The notes: generated by a model not told the origin, from the letters alone. 51,794 nucleotides of DNA from Phycisphaerales bacterium (GCA_026647565.1 JAPKGU010000005.1:1-51794); one strand, 5' to 3'. Positions 42,156-50,974 are shown, counted from the stretch's first letter. Numbers and translations are program-made.

Positions 42156-44453
42156 ATGATCGATCGCCGCCGTCTCGCGTTGATGATGTTCGCCGTGGCC
42201 GGGCTCGCGGCGGGCGCGGGAGTAGCCGGCGCTGACGAGGACTGGCGCAAACTCGCCGATCGCCTCCCGCCGCGCGAGGGCGCCGTGTGGACCGCCGAGG
42301 GCTCCTCACGCGTCGACCCGCCGCCGTTCGTCGGCGAGAACTACTGGCTTGCGTCGTGGTTTCCGCTGAGCGCGTTTCCCGGCGGCAATCAGTCGGGGAA
42401 CGACTGCTGGGGATACGTGTCTCCCTCGGGCCGCCGCTACGCGATCTACGGCCTGCAGAAGGGCTTCGGATTCGTGGAGGTCACGAATCCTCGGAACGCG
42501 CAGTACGTGGGCTACATCAGCGGGGCGACGTCGCTCTGGCACGACGTGAAGGTGATCGGGCAGTACGCGTACGGGGTGTCGGAGGGCGGCCTGGGCATCC
42601 AGGTGATGAATCTGGCAAACATCGACAGCGGGGTCGTCACGCTCGTCCGGAACCAGATGGCGAGCGGGCACTCAACGACGCACAACATCGCGTCGAATAC
42701 GGCGACCGGCTTCCTGTACCTCTGCGGGGCGAACATCGGGAACGGCGGGCTTGTTGCAGTCTCGACGTCGGACCCAACGCGCCCCTCGGTCGTCGGCGCC
42801 TGGACCGGACACTACGTGCACGACGCGCAGGTGGTGAAGTACACAAGCGGGCCGTACGCAGGCAGGGAGATCGCGTTCTGCTTCAACGGCTCGTACGGGC
42901 TTGAAGTGATCGATGTGACGAACAAGAGCAACATGCACAAGATCGGCGGGAGCAGCTACCCGGATGTGTCGTACTGCCACCAGGGCTGGCTGAGCGAGGA
43001 CTGGCGGTACCTTTACATTGACGACGAGCTTGACGAGGGTTCGAAGGTCGCGACGACGACGACACGGGTGTTCGACGTGCAGAATCCCGCCAACCCGATC
43101 TTCATAGGGACATTCACGAGCGGGCGGCCGGCGATCGACCACAACCAGTACACGGCAAACGGAAAGATCTATCAGGCGAACTATCGGTCGGGCCTTCAGG
43201 TGTTCAGCAGCGCGAACCCGACGGCGCCGGAACGCATCGGATGGTTCGATACCTTCGCGGGCAACGACGACGCGAAGTTCAACGGCGCGTGGAGCTGCTA
43301 TCCGTACTTCGGGGACGGGAGCGTCCTGATCAGCGATATCGAGGGCGGACTGTTCGTTGTGGAGTACGACGATCGGAAGCTGGTGATCGACGCGGACGCG
43401 ATTCCTTTCAATGTGCCGCCGGACGCGCCGTACCCGGTGGCGGTGGGGATCGATGAGATCGGGACGACGGTGGTCGCGGGGAGCGTGCGTGTGTGGGCGT
43501 CGATCGACGGCGGCCCGGAGACGGAGTCGGTCGCCACCGACAACGGCGACGGGACGTTCACGGCGATGCTGCCCCCGGCGCCGTGCCACAGCGACATCCG
43601 GTTCTACTTCATGGCCGAGAGCGAGAGCGGTCGCACGTTCTTCCATCCGGCGCGGGGCATGGAAGAGGCGAAGCGCGTGTACGTTGCGTCGAGCGTGGTG
43701 CCGCGCTTCGTGGACACGATCGAGGGCACCAACTTCAACGGATGGAGCGTGGGCGACCCCTCGGACCCCGACACGGCGACCTTGGGCAGATGGACGCGGA
43801 TGAAGCCGCAGGCGACGGTGGCGCAGCCGGGCTCCGGGTACACGGGCGAGCATTGCTGGGTGACCGACGGTCGCGCCGGGAGCCAGGCGACGGACTATGA
43901 CGTGGAGGGTGGGAAGACGACGCTCATCACGCCCACGATCGACATGACGGGGATGGCGGATCCGCGCGTGTCGTATTGGCGCTGGTTCATGAACGGGATC
44001 GGTTCCGAGGCCTCGAACGAGGTCTTCCGAGTTGACATCTCGAACGACAACGGCGCAACGTGGACGAACCTGGAGACGGTCGGACCCACGGGGAACGGCG
44101 CGTCGGGCGGCTGGTTCTATTCGGAGTTCAAGGTCGGACAGGTGATCGCGCCGACGGCGACGATGAAGGTTCGATTTGTGGCGACGGACACGCCGCCCAT
44201 CACGGCCGTGATCGAGGCCGCGATCGACGATTTCAGTGTGCTCGACGGGGCGTGCGAGTTCTGCGCTGCCGACTACAACAAGGACGGCTCGGACGACGTG
44301 CTGGACTTCCTCGACTTTGTCGACGACTTCGGATCCTGCAGCGGACAGGCCGGTCCGTGCGGCGCGATCGGCGATGCGGACTTCAACGGCGACACGTCGG
44401 TGGACGTGCTGGACTTCCTGGACTTCATCGATGCGTTCGGGACGGGGTGCTAA
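42156..44453 (+). CDS. choice-of-anchor B family exported protein with GC-type dockerin tail
   Basis: A 765-residue protein. ATG 42156 follows AGGAG by six bases; the upstream open frame from 42039 is rejected. The signal peptide is LALMMFAVAGLAAGAGVAGA. Residues about 55-430 contain LVIVD-type beta-propeller repeats (GFVEVTNPRNAQYVGYI, GLEVIDVTNKSN, RVFDVQNPANPIFIG), which define the choice-of-anchor B family. A beta-sandwich region follows with an ITPTIDMTGMADPRVSYWRWF segment that also occurs, slightly changed, in the upstream subtilase. The C-terminus has dockerin loops DYNKDGSDDVLDFL and DFNGDTSVDVLDFL and ends TGC. Role unknown; probably surface binding. Confidence 0.85.
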   Translation: MIDRRRLALMMFAVAGLAAGAGVAGADEDWRKLADRLPPREGAVWTAEGSSRVDPPPFVGENYWLASWFPLSAFPGGNQSGNDCWGYVSPSGRRYAIYGLQKGFGFVEVTNPRNAQYVGYISGATSLWHDVKVIGQYAYGVSEGGLGIQVMNLANIDSGVVTLVRNQMASGHSTTHNIASNTATGFLYLCGANIGNGGLVAVSTSDPTRPSVVGAWTGHYVHDAQVVKYTSGPYAGREIAFCFNGSYGLEVIDVTNKSNMHKIGGSSYPDVSYCHQGWLSEDWRYLYIDDELDEGSKVATTTTRVFDVQNPANPIFIGTFTSGRPAIDHNQYTANGKIYQANYRSGLQVFSSANPTAPERIGWFDTFAGNDDAKFNGAWSCYPYFGDGSVLISDIEGGLFVVEYDDRKLVIDADAIPFNVPPDAPYPVAVGIDEIGTTVVAGSVRVWASIDGGPETESVATDNGDGTFTAMLPPAPCHSDIRFYFMAESESGRTFFHPARGMEEAKRVYVASSVVPRFVDTIEGTNFNGWSVGDPSDPDTATLGRWTRMKPQATVAQPGSGYTGEHCWVTDGRAGSQATDYDVEGGKTTLITPTIDMTGMADPRVSYWRWFMNGIGSEASNEVFRVDISNDNGATWTNLETVGPTGNGASGGWFYSEFKVGQVIAPTATMKVRFVATDTPPITAVIEAAIDDFSVLDGACEFCAADYNKDGSDDVLDFLDFVDDFGSCSGQAGPCGAIGDADFNGDTSVDVLDFLDFIDAFGTGC
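44382..44426 (+). repeat. dockerin-coding DNA repeat, copy 2
   Basis: Identical over 45 bases to 41877-41921 in the subtilase gene. It encodes the second dockerin loop of the choice-of-anchor B protein; flanking codons on both sides diverge quickly. Confidence 0.85.
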
Positions 44454-44494
44454 GCACCCGGAACGGTGACGACACGCGAGTTGACGCAATGCGA

Positions 44495-44533
44495 AAGGGA
44501 CACCGCCCGAACGGACGGTGTCCCTTGTTCTTT
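44495..44533. terminator. bidirectional Rho-independent terminator
   Basis: AAGGGACACCG (44495-44505) and CGGTGTCCCTT (44516-44526) pair perfectly over 11 bases. The plus side continues TGTTCTTT and the minus side TTCGC. It lies between two convergent genes and can serve both. Confidence 0.85.
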
Positions 44534-44569
44534 GCCAGATGCTGGGGCGCGACAGTCGCGAGCGGGGGT

Positions 44570-45196
44570 TTAGCGACGACGGCGACCGGCGGCGAGAGTC
44601 GCCAGGCCCGCGAGGGCGAGAGCGCCCGGCGCGGGGATGTAGTAGAAGCCGGGGTTGCCGAACGTGCCGGCGTTGGAGAAAGAGGAGCCGAACAGGTCGC
44701 CGGGGGCTGAGAAGAACCAGGCGTAGACGTTGTTGGTGCCGAGGTCGGCGAGGAAGGCGTTGCCGCTTGTGCCCTGGGTGCGGATGGAGCCGGGGGCGAA
44801 GGTGGAGTCGCCGTAGCTGAGGCGGTCAACGAGGGTGTTCGAGGCGTCGAAGATGTTGATCTCGTCGTTGCGCCCGAGGTTCGTGGTGTTGTTGCCGATG
44901 ACCTTGACGCTGGCCGCGAGCGACCAGTTGGTGCGGAACGCGTCGGCGGAGAACTCGGTAAGGATGACGCTCTCGCCAGGGGCAACGACGCCGAAGCCGG
45001 AGAGGGAGACGGTGCCGGCGACGCGGCTGTCGTCGTCGAAGGACCAGCCGGTCAAGTCGATGGGGGAGGTGCCGATGTTGGTGAACTCGACGAACTCGCC
45101 GCCGGTGCCGTCGTACATCCACTCCGTGATGCGAATGTCTGCGGTGGCGACGGCCGCGACGCCGGCGGCTGCGGCGATGGCAAGGGTGCGCTTCAA
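44570..45196 (-). CDS. exported lamin-tail-domain protein with PEP-CTERM-like sorting tail
   Basis: A 208-residue protein. The start is TTG 45196, chosen because GGAG lies eight bases upstream and the codon opens a signal peptide (KRTLAIAAAAGVAAVATA). There is no suitable ATG before the mature domain. Residues 20-140 fit a lamin-tail (LTD) fold: ITEWMYDGTGGEFVEFTNIG, DLTGWSFDDD, and an NNTTNLGRNDEINIFD block. The terminus is IPAPGA, a hydrophobic segment (LALAGLATLAAG) and RRRR, matching two other proteins in this window. LTD proteins are frequent surface or extracellular proteins; some are linked to nucleases, but no nuclease motif is seen here. Confidence 0.8.
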   Translation of the reverse strand: MKRTLAIAAAAGVAAVATADIRITEWMYDGTGGEFVEFTNIGTSPIDLTGWSFDDDSRVAGTVSLSGFGVVAPGESVILTEFSADAFRTNWSLAASVKVIGNNTTNLGRNDEINIFDASNTLVDRLSYGDSTFAPGSIRTQGTSGNAFLADLGTNNVYAWFFSAPGDLFGSSFSNAGTFGNPGFYYIPAPGALALAGLATLAAGRRRR

Positions 45197-45386
45197 GTGC
45201 GTGTCTCCTGTGTCTCTCTCTCTCGGGTTTGGGCGCGGGCGAAACGATGCCCGACGCGAACGGGGCAACCCTACCGAGGGGAGCGGAGACCAAGTGTCAA
45301 GGCGGCGCGAAGTGTCGGTGTGCTGAACCGAAACTTGACGATTCGATGACGCGTCCTTTGCCGCGGCCTTTCCGGGCTTCGCGCGG

Positions 45387-46103
45387 TCATCCGTACGTGG
45401 GCGGGTCGAAGGCGTTCGGCGCATCGATGTGGGGCGAGGAGCCGTGTCGGTACGGGCTGTAGGGTGGAGGTCCTCCGGAGAGGACGATCCATTCGCACGC
45501 GCGGCACATCGAGAAGAGGGAGACGTATCGAAGGACGATGCCGACGGCGCCGGCAAGACCGAAGAGGCAGCCGATGATCGGGAGACATCCGGCGACCGCG
45601 CCGCTGACGTAGCAGATGCATGAGGCCAGAGCGAGACCCTCGCTGACGAGCGGGCGTCCCTGATTCATCGGGATGCCGACGCGGTTGATCTGGCGTGCAA
45701 GCCCAGAGAACCCGAAGAAGAGGCCGACCAGATTGACGATGGGTATGCAGGTGAGAGCAACCGCAACTCCGGGGGAAAGCGAGGCGTAGCCGTCCTGCAC
45801 GACACCCCACAAGGCATAGAGGAGGACGGCGAAGAAGATGATCGAGAGCAGGAAGCAGAGGAATCCGGCGAGGATCAGGGCGAGGGCGAGGAATGGGAGC
45901 GGCTGGTTGAACGAGGCGAAGGGGTCGGCGCCGGGGATGCGCGATTGCGCGATGAAATCGGCCACGCCGCCGATGAACCCCCCGGCGATGATGAGGACCC
46001 ACCCGGCGAGATAGATCAGGAGCGTGAGCAGCGCCGTGGAGCGGAAGTTTGGGCGCGGCCCGGCGGCGGGCCCCTTAGGGAATGGGTCTGTAAGCGTTGA
46101 CAT
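45387..46103 (-). CDS. polytopic membrane protein of unknown function
   Basis: A 238-residue protein. ATG 46103 has GGAGG about five bases upstream. The N-terminal cytoplasmic segment is short (STLTDPFPKGPAAGPRP), followed by about five to six hydrophobic segments (ALLTLLIYLAGWVLIIAGGF; FLALALILAGFLCFLLSIIFF; AVALTCIPIVNLVGLFFGFSG and others). A CRACEW motif and a Pro/Tyr-rich tail (PPPYSPYRHGSSPHID) end the protein. The pattern of small paired helices resembles uncharacterised four-to-six helix proteins in planctomycetes. No transporter or enzyme motif was found. It is divergent from the following glycosyltransferase gene. Confidence 0.72.
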   Translation of the reverse strand: MSTLTDPFPKGPAAGPRPNFRSTALLTLLIYLAGWVLIIAGGFIGGVADFIAQSRIPGADPFASFNQPLPFLALALILAGFLCFLLSIIFFAVLLYALWGVVQDGYASLSPGVAVALTCIPIVNLVGLFFGFSGLARQINRVGIPMNQGRPLVSEGLALASCICYVSGAVAGCLPIIGCLFGLAGAVGIVLRYVSLFSMCRACEWIVLSGGPPPYSPYRHGSSPHIDAPNAFDPPTYG

Positions 46104-46200
46104 CGGTCCTCCCGAGTATTCGAGCAGGATACCAGGCGCGTGGGTCTTTTGGAGCGTGGCGGGCGAAGGGGGCGCCGCGAGTGGGCGAGGAATCTGGGGG

Positions 46201-48789
46201 ATGCGGCGTGGGTGGGCCGATCTGGTATGGATGAACACTGCCGCGCCCGGTCCGCGCGCTTCGATCTCGGCTTCGATTGAGGGGGCGCCAAGCGTACCGG
46301 CGGGCCCAAGGCGCGTCACGCGGGCGGAGATTCTGGGCATGGCCGCGCGCCCGTGGGAGTTCCTGCCCGTCGCTTTGGCGGCATTGCGTGTGGCCGGGCA
46401 CGATCACGAGATGCGTCTGCACGCGGTTCTGGGGCTTGCGAGACTGGGGATGGTGTCGGCGGCTCAGGAGCTGGCGGGCACCCTGCCCGGGGGTGTGCGC
46501 GGGTTGGCGGAGGTGTCGGCGCTGCTCGCCCCAGTGATGGGGGCGCGGGCGGAAGACATGTTGCTTTCGGAGGAGCTGATTGAGACGGCTCGCGGGAACA
46601 TCGAGGCCATTCTCCAGCATCCGGAGCGCCTGCACGGCGTGACGCCGGAGGGTTTGCGTGCGGCGATGGGCGCGTGGGCGGAGGGAGTGGCGGGCGGGGA
46701 GTGGGAATGGAGGCGGGCGGCAGGTGGCAACATCGTGCGTCGGAAGCGAGGGTCGTGGCTGCCGGAGGACTGGCGCGGGCTGGTCAATGCGCGGGGCGCA
46801 GCGGAGGCGTTCGCGGCGGTCCATCTGAAGCCGAAGCCGGGCGAGTTGCCTTCGCCTCTGACGGTCGAGGGTGCAGACCCGCCGTGGGTGCTGGAGCGTG
46901 TGCTGTCGATGACGACCCTGTGCGAGGGTGCGATCGGGTATCGGCCCCGGGTGTCGCTGGTGCAGGCCGATGGCGCGGAGATGCTGGACGGGCTGGCCCA
47001 GGCGGACCTGGGGGAACTGGTTTCGGACGCGCGACTTGAAGTCTTCGTCGGTGCGGAGGCGGGCGTCCTGTTCAGCGCGACGATCGCCGCGCGTCGGGAC
47101 GTGATCAACACGGGGGCGTGCATCGTGACGAGCGCGGTGCGGACGCGGGCAGCACCGGCGGTGGATCGAACGGTGGACGACGCGCGAGCGACAAGGCAGG
47201 AGGAGATCCGGGTGGGCGCCGAGCGGTGCGGGTCGATGTACGCGGGTCGCGACGCGGGGTGGTGGTCGGTGCGGTATCGCGAGGCGTTGTCGGGCAGGGG
47301 CGAGCGCCTTCGGGTGCTGATCCCGACGTGCCGATACTCGACGTTCGTGCGCCACGCGAGCGAGGACCTTTCGCGGGCGTTTGAGCGAGCGGGGGTCGAG
47401 GCGCGGGTGCTGATCGAGCCGGACAGCGCGAGCCGGCTGTCGGCGAGCGGGTACCTGCGGGCGATCGAATCGTTCCGTCCGGACCTGATCGTGCTGATCA
47501 ACTACACGCGCGAGCAGGTGAGCGGGCTGATCCCGCGCCAGATCCCGTGGATCACGTGGGTGCAGGACGCGATGCCGCATCTGCTTTCGCCGAAGGTCGG
47601 CGCGGGGATGGGCCCACTCGACTTCATGGTGGGGCACATCTTCTCGGAGATGGTGCGATCGTTCGGGGTGCCGGCGGCGCGCTGCCTGTCGATGCCTGTG
47701 GTGGCGGACGGCGTGAAGTTCCACGCGGGCGGGGTGGAAAGCGGGCTGGAGGCCCGCGTGGCGTGCGACGTGGCGTACGTGAGCCACCAGAGCCAGACGG
47801 CCCGGGCGCTGCACGACTCCCTGATCTCGGCGGGCGCGGTGGCGCCGGCGTACGTGCCCGCACTCGAGCGGATCCGGGATGCGATCCCGGAGATCGTGGG
47901 CGTCGGGCTGTTCCATCCTTCGCACAAGCGAGGGATCCAGGGTCGAGTGGGCGAGGTGGTGCGCGAAGCGCTCGGCGCGGTGTCGGGGGGCGACGTTGAC
48001 CGCCAGGTGCTGGCGACGGTGATGCGGGTTCACGCGCTGCCCCTCGCGGAGCGGGCGATGCGTCACGCGGCGCTCGAGAGTGCGGCGCGGATCTGTGCGA
48101 GGCGCGGCTGGGCGCTGCGGATCCACGGCAACGGGTGGGCGTCGCATCCGACGCTGGGCGCGTACGCCTCGGGGCCGCTGGAGCACGGGGACGAGCTGCG
48201 GGCGTCGTATCGGACGGCGCGGTGCCACCTGCACGTCTCGCTGACGGCTCCGGTGCATCAGCGGGTCATGGAGTGTGCGTTGTCGGGGGGGCTGCCCCTG
48301 GTGCGGATGCACACGGACGGGCTGGCGACGACGTTGCTTCGCGCGTGCGACGCCGCGGCGCGCCGGGGATCGCCAACGAGGCGGGATCACCCGGACGGAT
48401 GGGTGGGGTGGGAGGCGATGGACCATCCGGCGGTGGCCATGTGGATGTCGCTGCGTCAGCGGCTTGGACTGATGCCGATGGAAGCGGCGTATGTGCCCGC
48501 GTCCCGGCTGGGAATGCTGGACGAGATGGAACTGATGTTGCCGCCGGAGTTGGACGCGGCGAACCTGTTGGTCGATCCCGCCGAAGTCTGCTTCTGGGAC
48601 GAGCACTCGCTGGAGCGGGTGCTGGAGCGTGCGATCACGGACGAGCGATTCCGGCGCGCGTACTCCGACGCGATGGCGTCGCGTGTGCGTCGGTCGTTGA
48701 CGCACGACGCGCTTGCGGCACGGATGCTGCGGTTTGTGCAGGCGCGCCTGGAGGCGGGGGGCGAGGCGAGTGTGCGTGCGGCGGCGTGA
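46201..48789 (+). CDS. glycosyltransferase family 1-like protein (CgeB/DUF3880 type)
   Basis: About 862 residues. Starts at ATG 46201 or ATG 46231 are both plausible; 46201 has a GAGGA nearby. The first half (about residues 1-345) contains no recognised domain. From RLRVLIPTCRYSTFVRHASEDLSRAF on, the protein has the GT-B pattern of CgeB-like transferases, with RPDLIVLINYTREQVS, IPWITWVQDAMPHLL and a C-terminal sugar-nucleotide region (IHGNGWASHPTLGAYASG, CHLHVSLTAPVHQRVMECALSGGLPLVR). This type attaches sugars to surface proteins or polysaccharides; donor unknown. It is followed after 31 bases by another glycosyltransferase, so the two probably act together. Confidence 0.75.
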   Translation: MRRGWADLVWMNTAAPGPRASISASIEGAPSVPAGPRRVTRAEILGMAARPWEFLPVALAALRVAGHDHEMRLHAVLGLARLGMVSAAQELAGTLPGGVRGLAEVSALLAPVMGARAEDMLLSEELIETARGNIEAILQHPERLHGVTPEGLRAAMGAWAEGVAGGEWEWRRAAGGNIVRRKRGSWLPEDWRGLVNARGAAEAFAAVHLKPKPGELPSPLTVEGADPPWVLERVLSMTTLCEGAIGYRPRVSLVQADGAEMLDGLAQADLGELVSDARLEVFVGAEAGVLFSATIAARRDVINTGACIVTSAVRTRAAPAVDRTVDDARATRQEEIRVGAERCGSMYAGRDAGWWSVRYREALSGRGERLRVLIPTCRYSTFVRHASEDLSRAFERAGVEARVLIEPDSASRLSASGYLRAIESFRPDLIVLINYTREQVSGLIPRQIPWITWVQDAMPHLLSPKVGAGMGPLDFMVGHIFSEMVRSFGVPAARCLSMPVVADGVKFHAGGVESGLEARVACDVAYVSHQSQTARALHDSLISAGAVAPAYVPALERIRDAIPEIVGVGLFHPSHKRGIQGRVGEVVREALGAVSGGDVDRQVLATVMRVHALPLAERAMRHAALESAARICARRGWALRIHGNGWASHPTLGAYASGPLEHGDELRASYRTARCHLHVSLTAPVHQRVMECALSGGLPLVRMHTDGLATTLLRACDAAARRGSPTRRDHPDGWVGWEAMDHPAVAMWMSLRQRLGLMPMEAAYVPASRLGMLDEMELMLPPELDAANLLVDPAEVCFWDEHSLERVLERAITDERFRRAYSDAMASRVRRSLTHDALAARMLRFVQARLEAGGEASVRAAA

Positions 48790-48820
48790 GAGACGAACGG
48801 TCCACGAGCGGGAGCCACCG

Positions 48821-50545
48821 ATGAGCGGTCGGGAACGAAGGGTCGTCGCGCTGTACCGGGCGGATCACGTGAGCGGGATCAATGCGACGGCGCGTCGGAT
48901 GTCGTTGCTGCCCTCGCCCTGGCGTGCGCTGGTGTGCGGGCCGGGATTGGGAGGATTGTCGCGGCGCTTGCCGGGGTTCGGATCGCTTGAGGTCGAAGTC
49001 GCGACATGGGCGCCGGACGCGGACTCGGTGGCGCAGTCGCTCGCGGTGCTCGAGGGTCTGGAGCGGATGGGGGCGACGATCGTCGTGCCCAACGACATCC
49101 CGCACGGGTTTGTCGCGGCGGGGCTTGGTGCGTGCGTCGGTCTGCGTGCCGCGGCGTGGGTGCACGCGGACGGAATGGACGCCGAGGAACTGGTGGAGCG
49201 ATGCGGGGGGCTTGCGTCATCGTGGCGGGGCGTGAGCCGGTCGAACACGGGGCGCGCGGCGGCGATCGGGACGCTGCCTGCGGCGCTGAACGGGGAGTTG
49301 GTTCCTTGTCCCGTGGATGTCGCGGAGCGGATGCCCCAGGCGAGAGTCGGAGTCGGGCCGATTCGGCTGGTCTACGCGGGACGACTGGAGCGTTTCAACA
49401 AGCGGGTGATGGACCTTGTGGTGCTCTGCGATGCGCTGGTCGCCGTGGGCGTTGGGTTCCATCTCTCGATCGCAGGGCGCGGACCGGCGGAAGCAGAGCT
49501 GCGGGCGGGGATGGGTGCGCACGTGCGGGCCGGTCGCGTCGAGCTGCTGGGCGCGGTCGACGCGGATCGGATGGCCGACGTGTACGCGGGATCGGATGCT
49601 CTCGTGCTGGTGAGCGGGAGCGAGGGGACGCCCGTGGTGGCGATGGAGGCGATGGCGTCGGGACGGGCCGTGATCGCGACGGAGCGGTGCGGGGGCGTGG
49701 TGGAGACGATCCGCGAGCGATCGTGCGGGACGATCACGCCGGTCGGGGACATGCACGCGATGGCGATGGCGATCGGGGGTCTGACGCGCGAGTCGTTGCG
49801 GGCGATGGGGGAGCGGGCGTATCGCGCGGCGCGGGAGAGGTACTCGATCGAGGCGATCGCACCGGCGATCGATCGGTGGATGGAAGAGACCGAGAGGGCG
49901 CCGGCAAAGGTTGATGTGCGTGATCGCGCGTCGATCGCGACGAACTGGACGAGGATCCTGCGGGCGCTCGGCGCCATCGGGGCGTGCTCCGAGGGGTCGC
50001 TGCGCGGGTTGGCGACGCGGTACCTCGGGTCGATGCGTGCGCCGCAGATGGCTGGGGCGCTGGCGACGTGGCTGCCCCTGGAACGAGGCGTGTGCGAGCG
50101 CCACTTCGTGCGCGCGCTGGAGATCCTCCTGTCGCGTGGCGCGCGCCGGATCGCGCTCTACGGCGCTGGAGCGCACTCGGCGCGCCTCTCCCGGATCATC
50201 GGGGAGCGCAGCGAGATCGTTGCGATCGCGGACGATCGGGCCGGCGAAGACGGCACACCGAGTCGGATCGCGGGAGTGCCGGTTGTGGGCCCCGACGCGC
50301 TGGACGGGATGGGTGTCGATGCGGTGCTGATCTCGAGCGACGAGCACGAGCGATCGATGCTCCGGCGCGCGATGTCGTGGCGCGAGGGCGGCGTGTGCAG
50401 CGCGCCGGTGGTGCCGCTGTACGGCGCGAGGCCGACGATCGGCTATTCGGCGGTGCGCGAGGCGATCGCGCGGGCGCCTTCGGACGAGCGCGGGACGATC
50501 TCGTTCGAGGGGCGGATGGGTCAGGCGACCAGACGCGCGGGCTGA
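48821..50545 (+). CDS. GT4-like glycosyltransferase with C-terminal nucleotide-binding domain (3' end probably chimeric)
   Basis: A protein of up to 574 residues. ATG 48821 follows GGGAG by six bases. Residues about 1-365 are a GT-B transferase: PIRLVYAGRLERFNKRVMDLV begins the donor-binding half, IAGRGPAEAELRAGM and SDALVLVSGSEGTPVVAMEAMASG hold the conserved E-x7-E-like block. A second Rossmann-like domain starts near residue 440 (RRIALYGAGAHSARLSRII, GVPVVGPDALDGMGVDAVLIS), as in sugar-binding regulatory domains. The last residues (about from GQATRRAG, 50,521 on) probably come from the unrelated sequence joined there, so the true C-terminus is not known. Confidence 0.75.
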   Translation: MSGRERRVVALYRADHVSGINATARRMSLLPSPWRALVCGPGLGGLSRRLPGFGSLEVEVATWAPDADSVAQSLAVLEGLERMGATIVVPNDIPHGFVAAGLGACVGLRAAAWVHADGMDAEELVERCGGLASSWRGVSRSNTGRAAAIGTLPAALNGELVPCPVDVAERMPQARVGVGPIRLVYAGRLERFNKRVMDLVVLCDALVAVGVGFHLSIAGRGPAEAELRAGMGAHVRAGRVELLGAVDADRMADVYAGSDALVLVSGSEGTPVVAMEAMASGRAVIATERCGGVVETIRERSCGTITPVGDMHAMAMAIGGLTRESLRAMGERAYRAARERYSIEAIAPAIDRWMEETERAPAKVDVRDRASIATNWTRILRALGAIGACSEGSLRGLATRYLGSMRAPQMAGALATWLPLERGVCERHFVRALEILLSRGARRIALYGAGAHSARLSRIIGERSEIVAIADDRAGEDGTPSRIAGVPVVGPDALDGMGVDAVLISSDEHERSMLRRAMSWREGGVCSAPVVPLYGARPTIGYSAVREAIARAPSDERGTISFEGRMGQATRRAG

Positions 50546-50964
50546 TCGACCCAGACGGCCAAGACTGGCTGTCGGGGATGACCAAGCTCGGCGGCAGCGG
50601 CACGATGGCGGTGGAAAGCGACACCTCGGTCCCGGCCTATGTGCAGGCGCTGCTGGAACAGACTGCCGACGGCCTGGAACGGATGCAGCGGGCGATCGTC
50701 GACAACGAGCGCGAGCGCCGCGCGAGTGCCGAGCAACTGGTCGAGCTGAATGCGCAACTGGGCAAGCTGGGCGAGCTGCTCGGGCGCGAATCGCGTGGGC
50801 TGAGCGAGTTGGCGCAGTCGCAGCAGGAGTTGCGCGGCGTACTCAAGGCGATGGCTCAGGCGCAGGGCGGCGGGCACCAGCTGAGCGAGGAGCTGCGCTC
50901 CGAATTCCGCCTGCTGACGCGCACCATCGCCGCGGCGATGGAACACAAGCGGCCGGCCGCCTGA
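50521..50964 (+). CDS. C-terminal part of a MotA/TolQ/ExbB proton-channel family protein (foreign fragment)
   Basis: The frame has no start codon of its own, but its text TRGLIDPDGQDWLSGMTKLGG, followed by SVPAYVQALLEQTADGLERMQ, matches my memory of the cytoplasmic C-terminal tail of proteobacterial MotA/TolQ/ExbB-family proteins. It ends in RLLTRTIAAAMEHKRPAA, rich in Gln, Glu and Leu. Codon use (GCC, CTC, CAG favoured) is unlike the planctomycete part. The upstream membrane part is missing, because the sequence before about 50,525 is the glycosyltransferase gene. The OmpA/MotB-like partner starts 10 bases later, as expected for this gene pair. Confidence 0.7.
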   Translation, partial: SGDQTRGLIDPDGQDWLSGMTKLGGSGTMAVESDTSVPAYVQALLEQTADGLERMQRAIVDNERERRASAEQLVELNAQLGKLGELLGRESRGLSELAQSQQELRGVLKAMAQAQGGGHQLSEELRSEFRLLTRTIAAAMEHKRPAA

Positions 50965-50974
50965 GGCCGCGCCG

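Noticed and set aside
46075-48705. Open frame of 876 residues antisense to the CgeB-like glycosyltransferase
   Set aside because: Arg/His/Pro-rich text with no recognisable motif. The plus-strand frame carries glycosyltransferase motifs.
49984-50964. A single 326-residue protein across the 50,525 join
   Set aside because: Its first half is shadow text of the glycosyltransferase gene and only the last 140 residues have meaning, so it is a product of the join.
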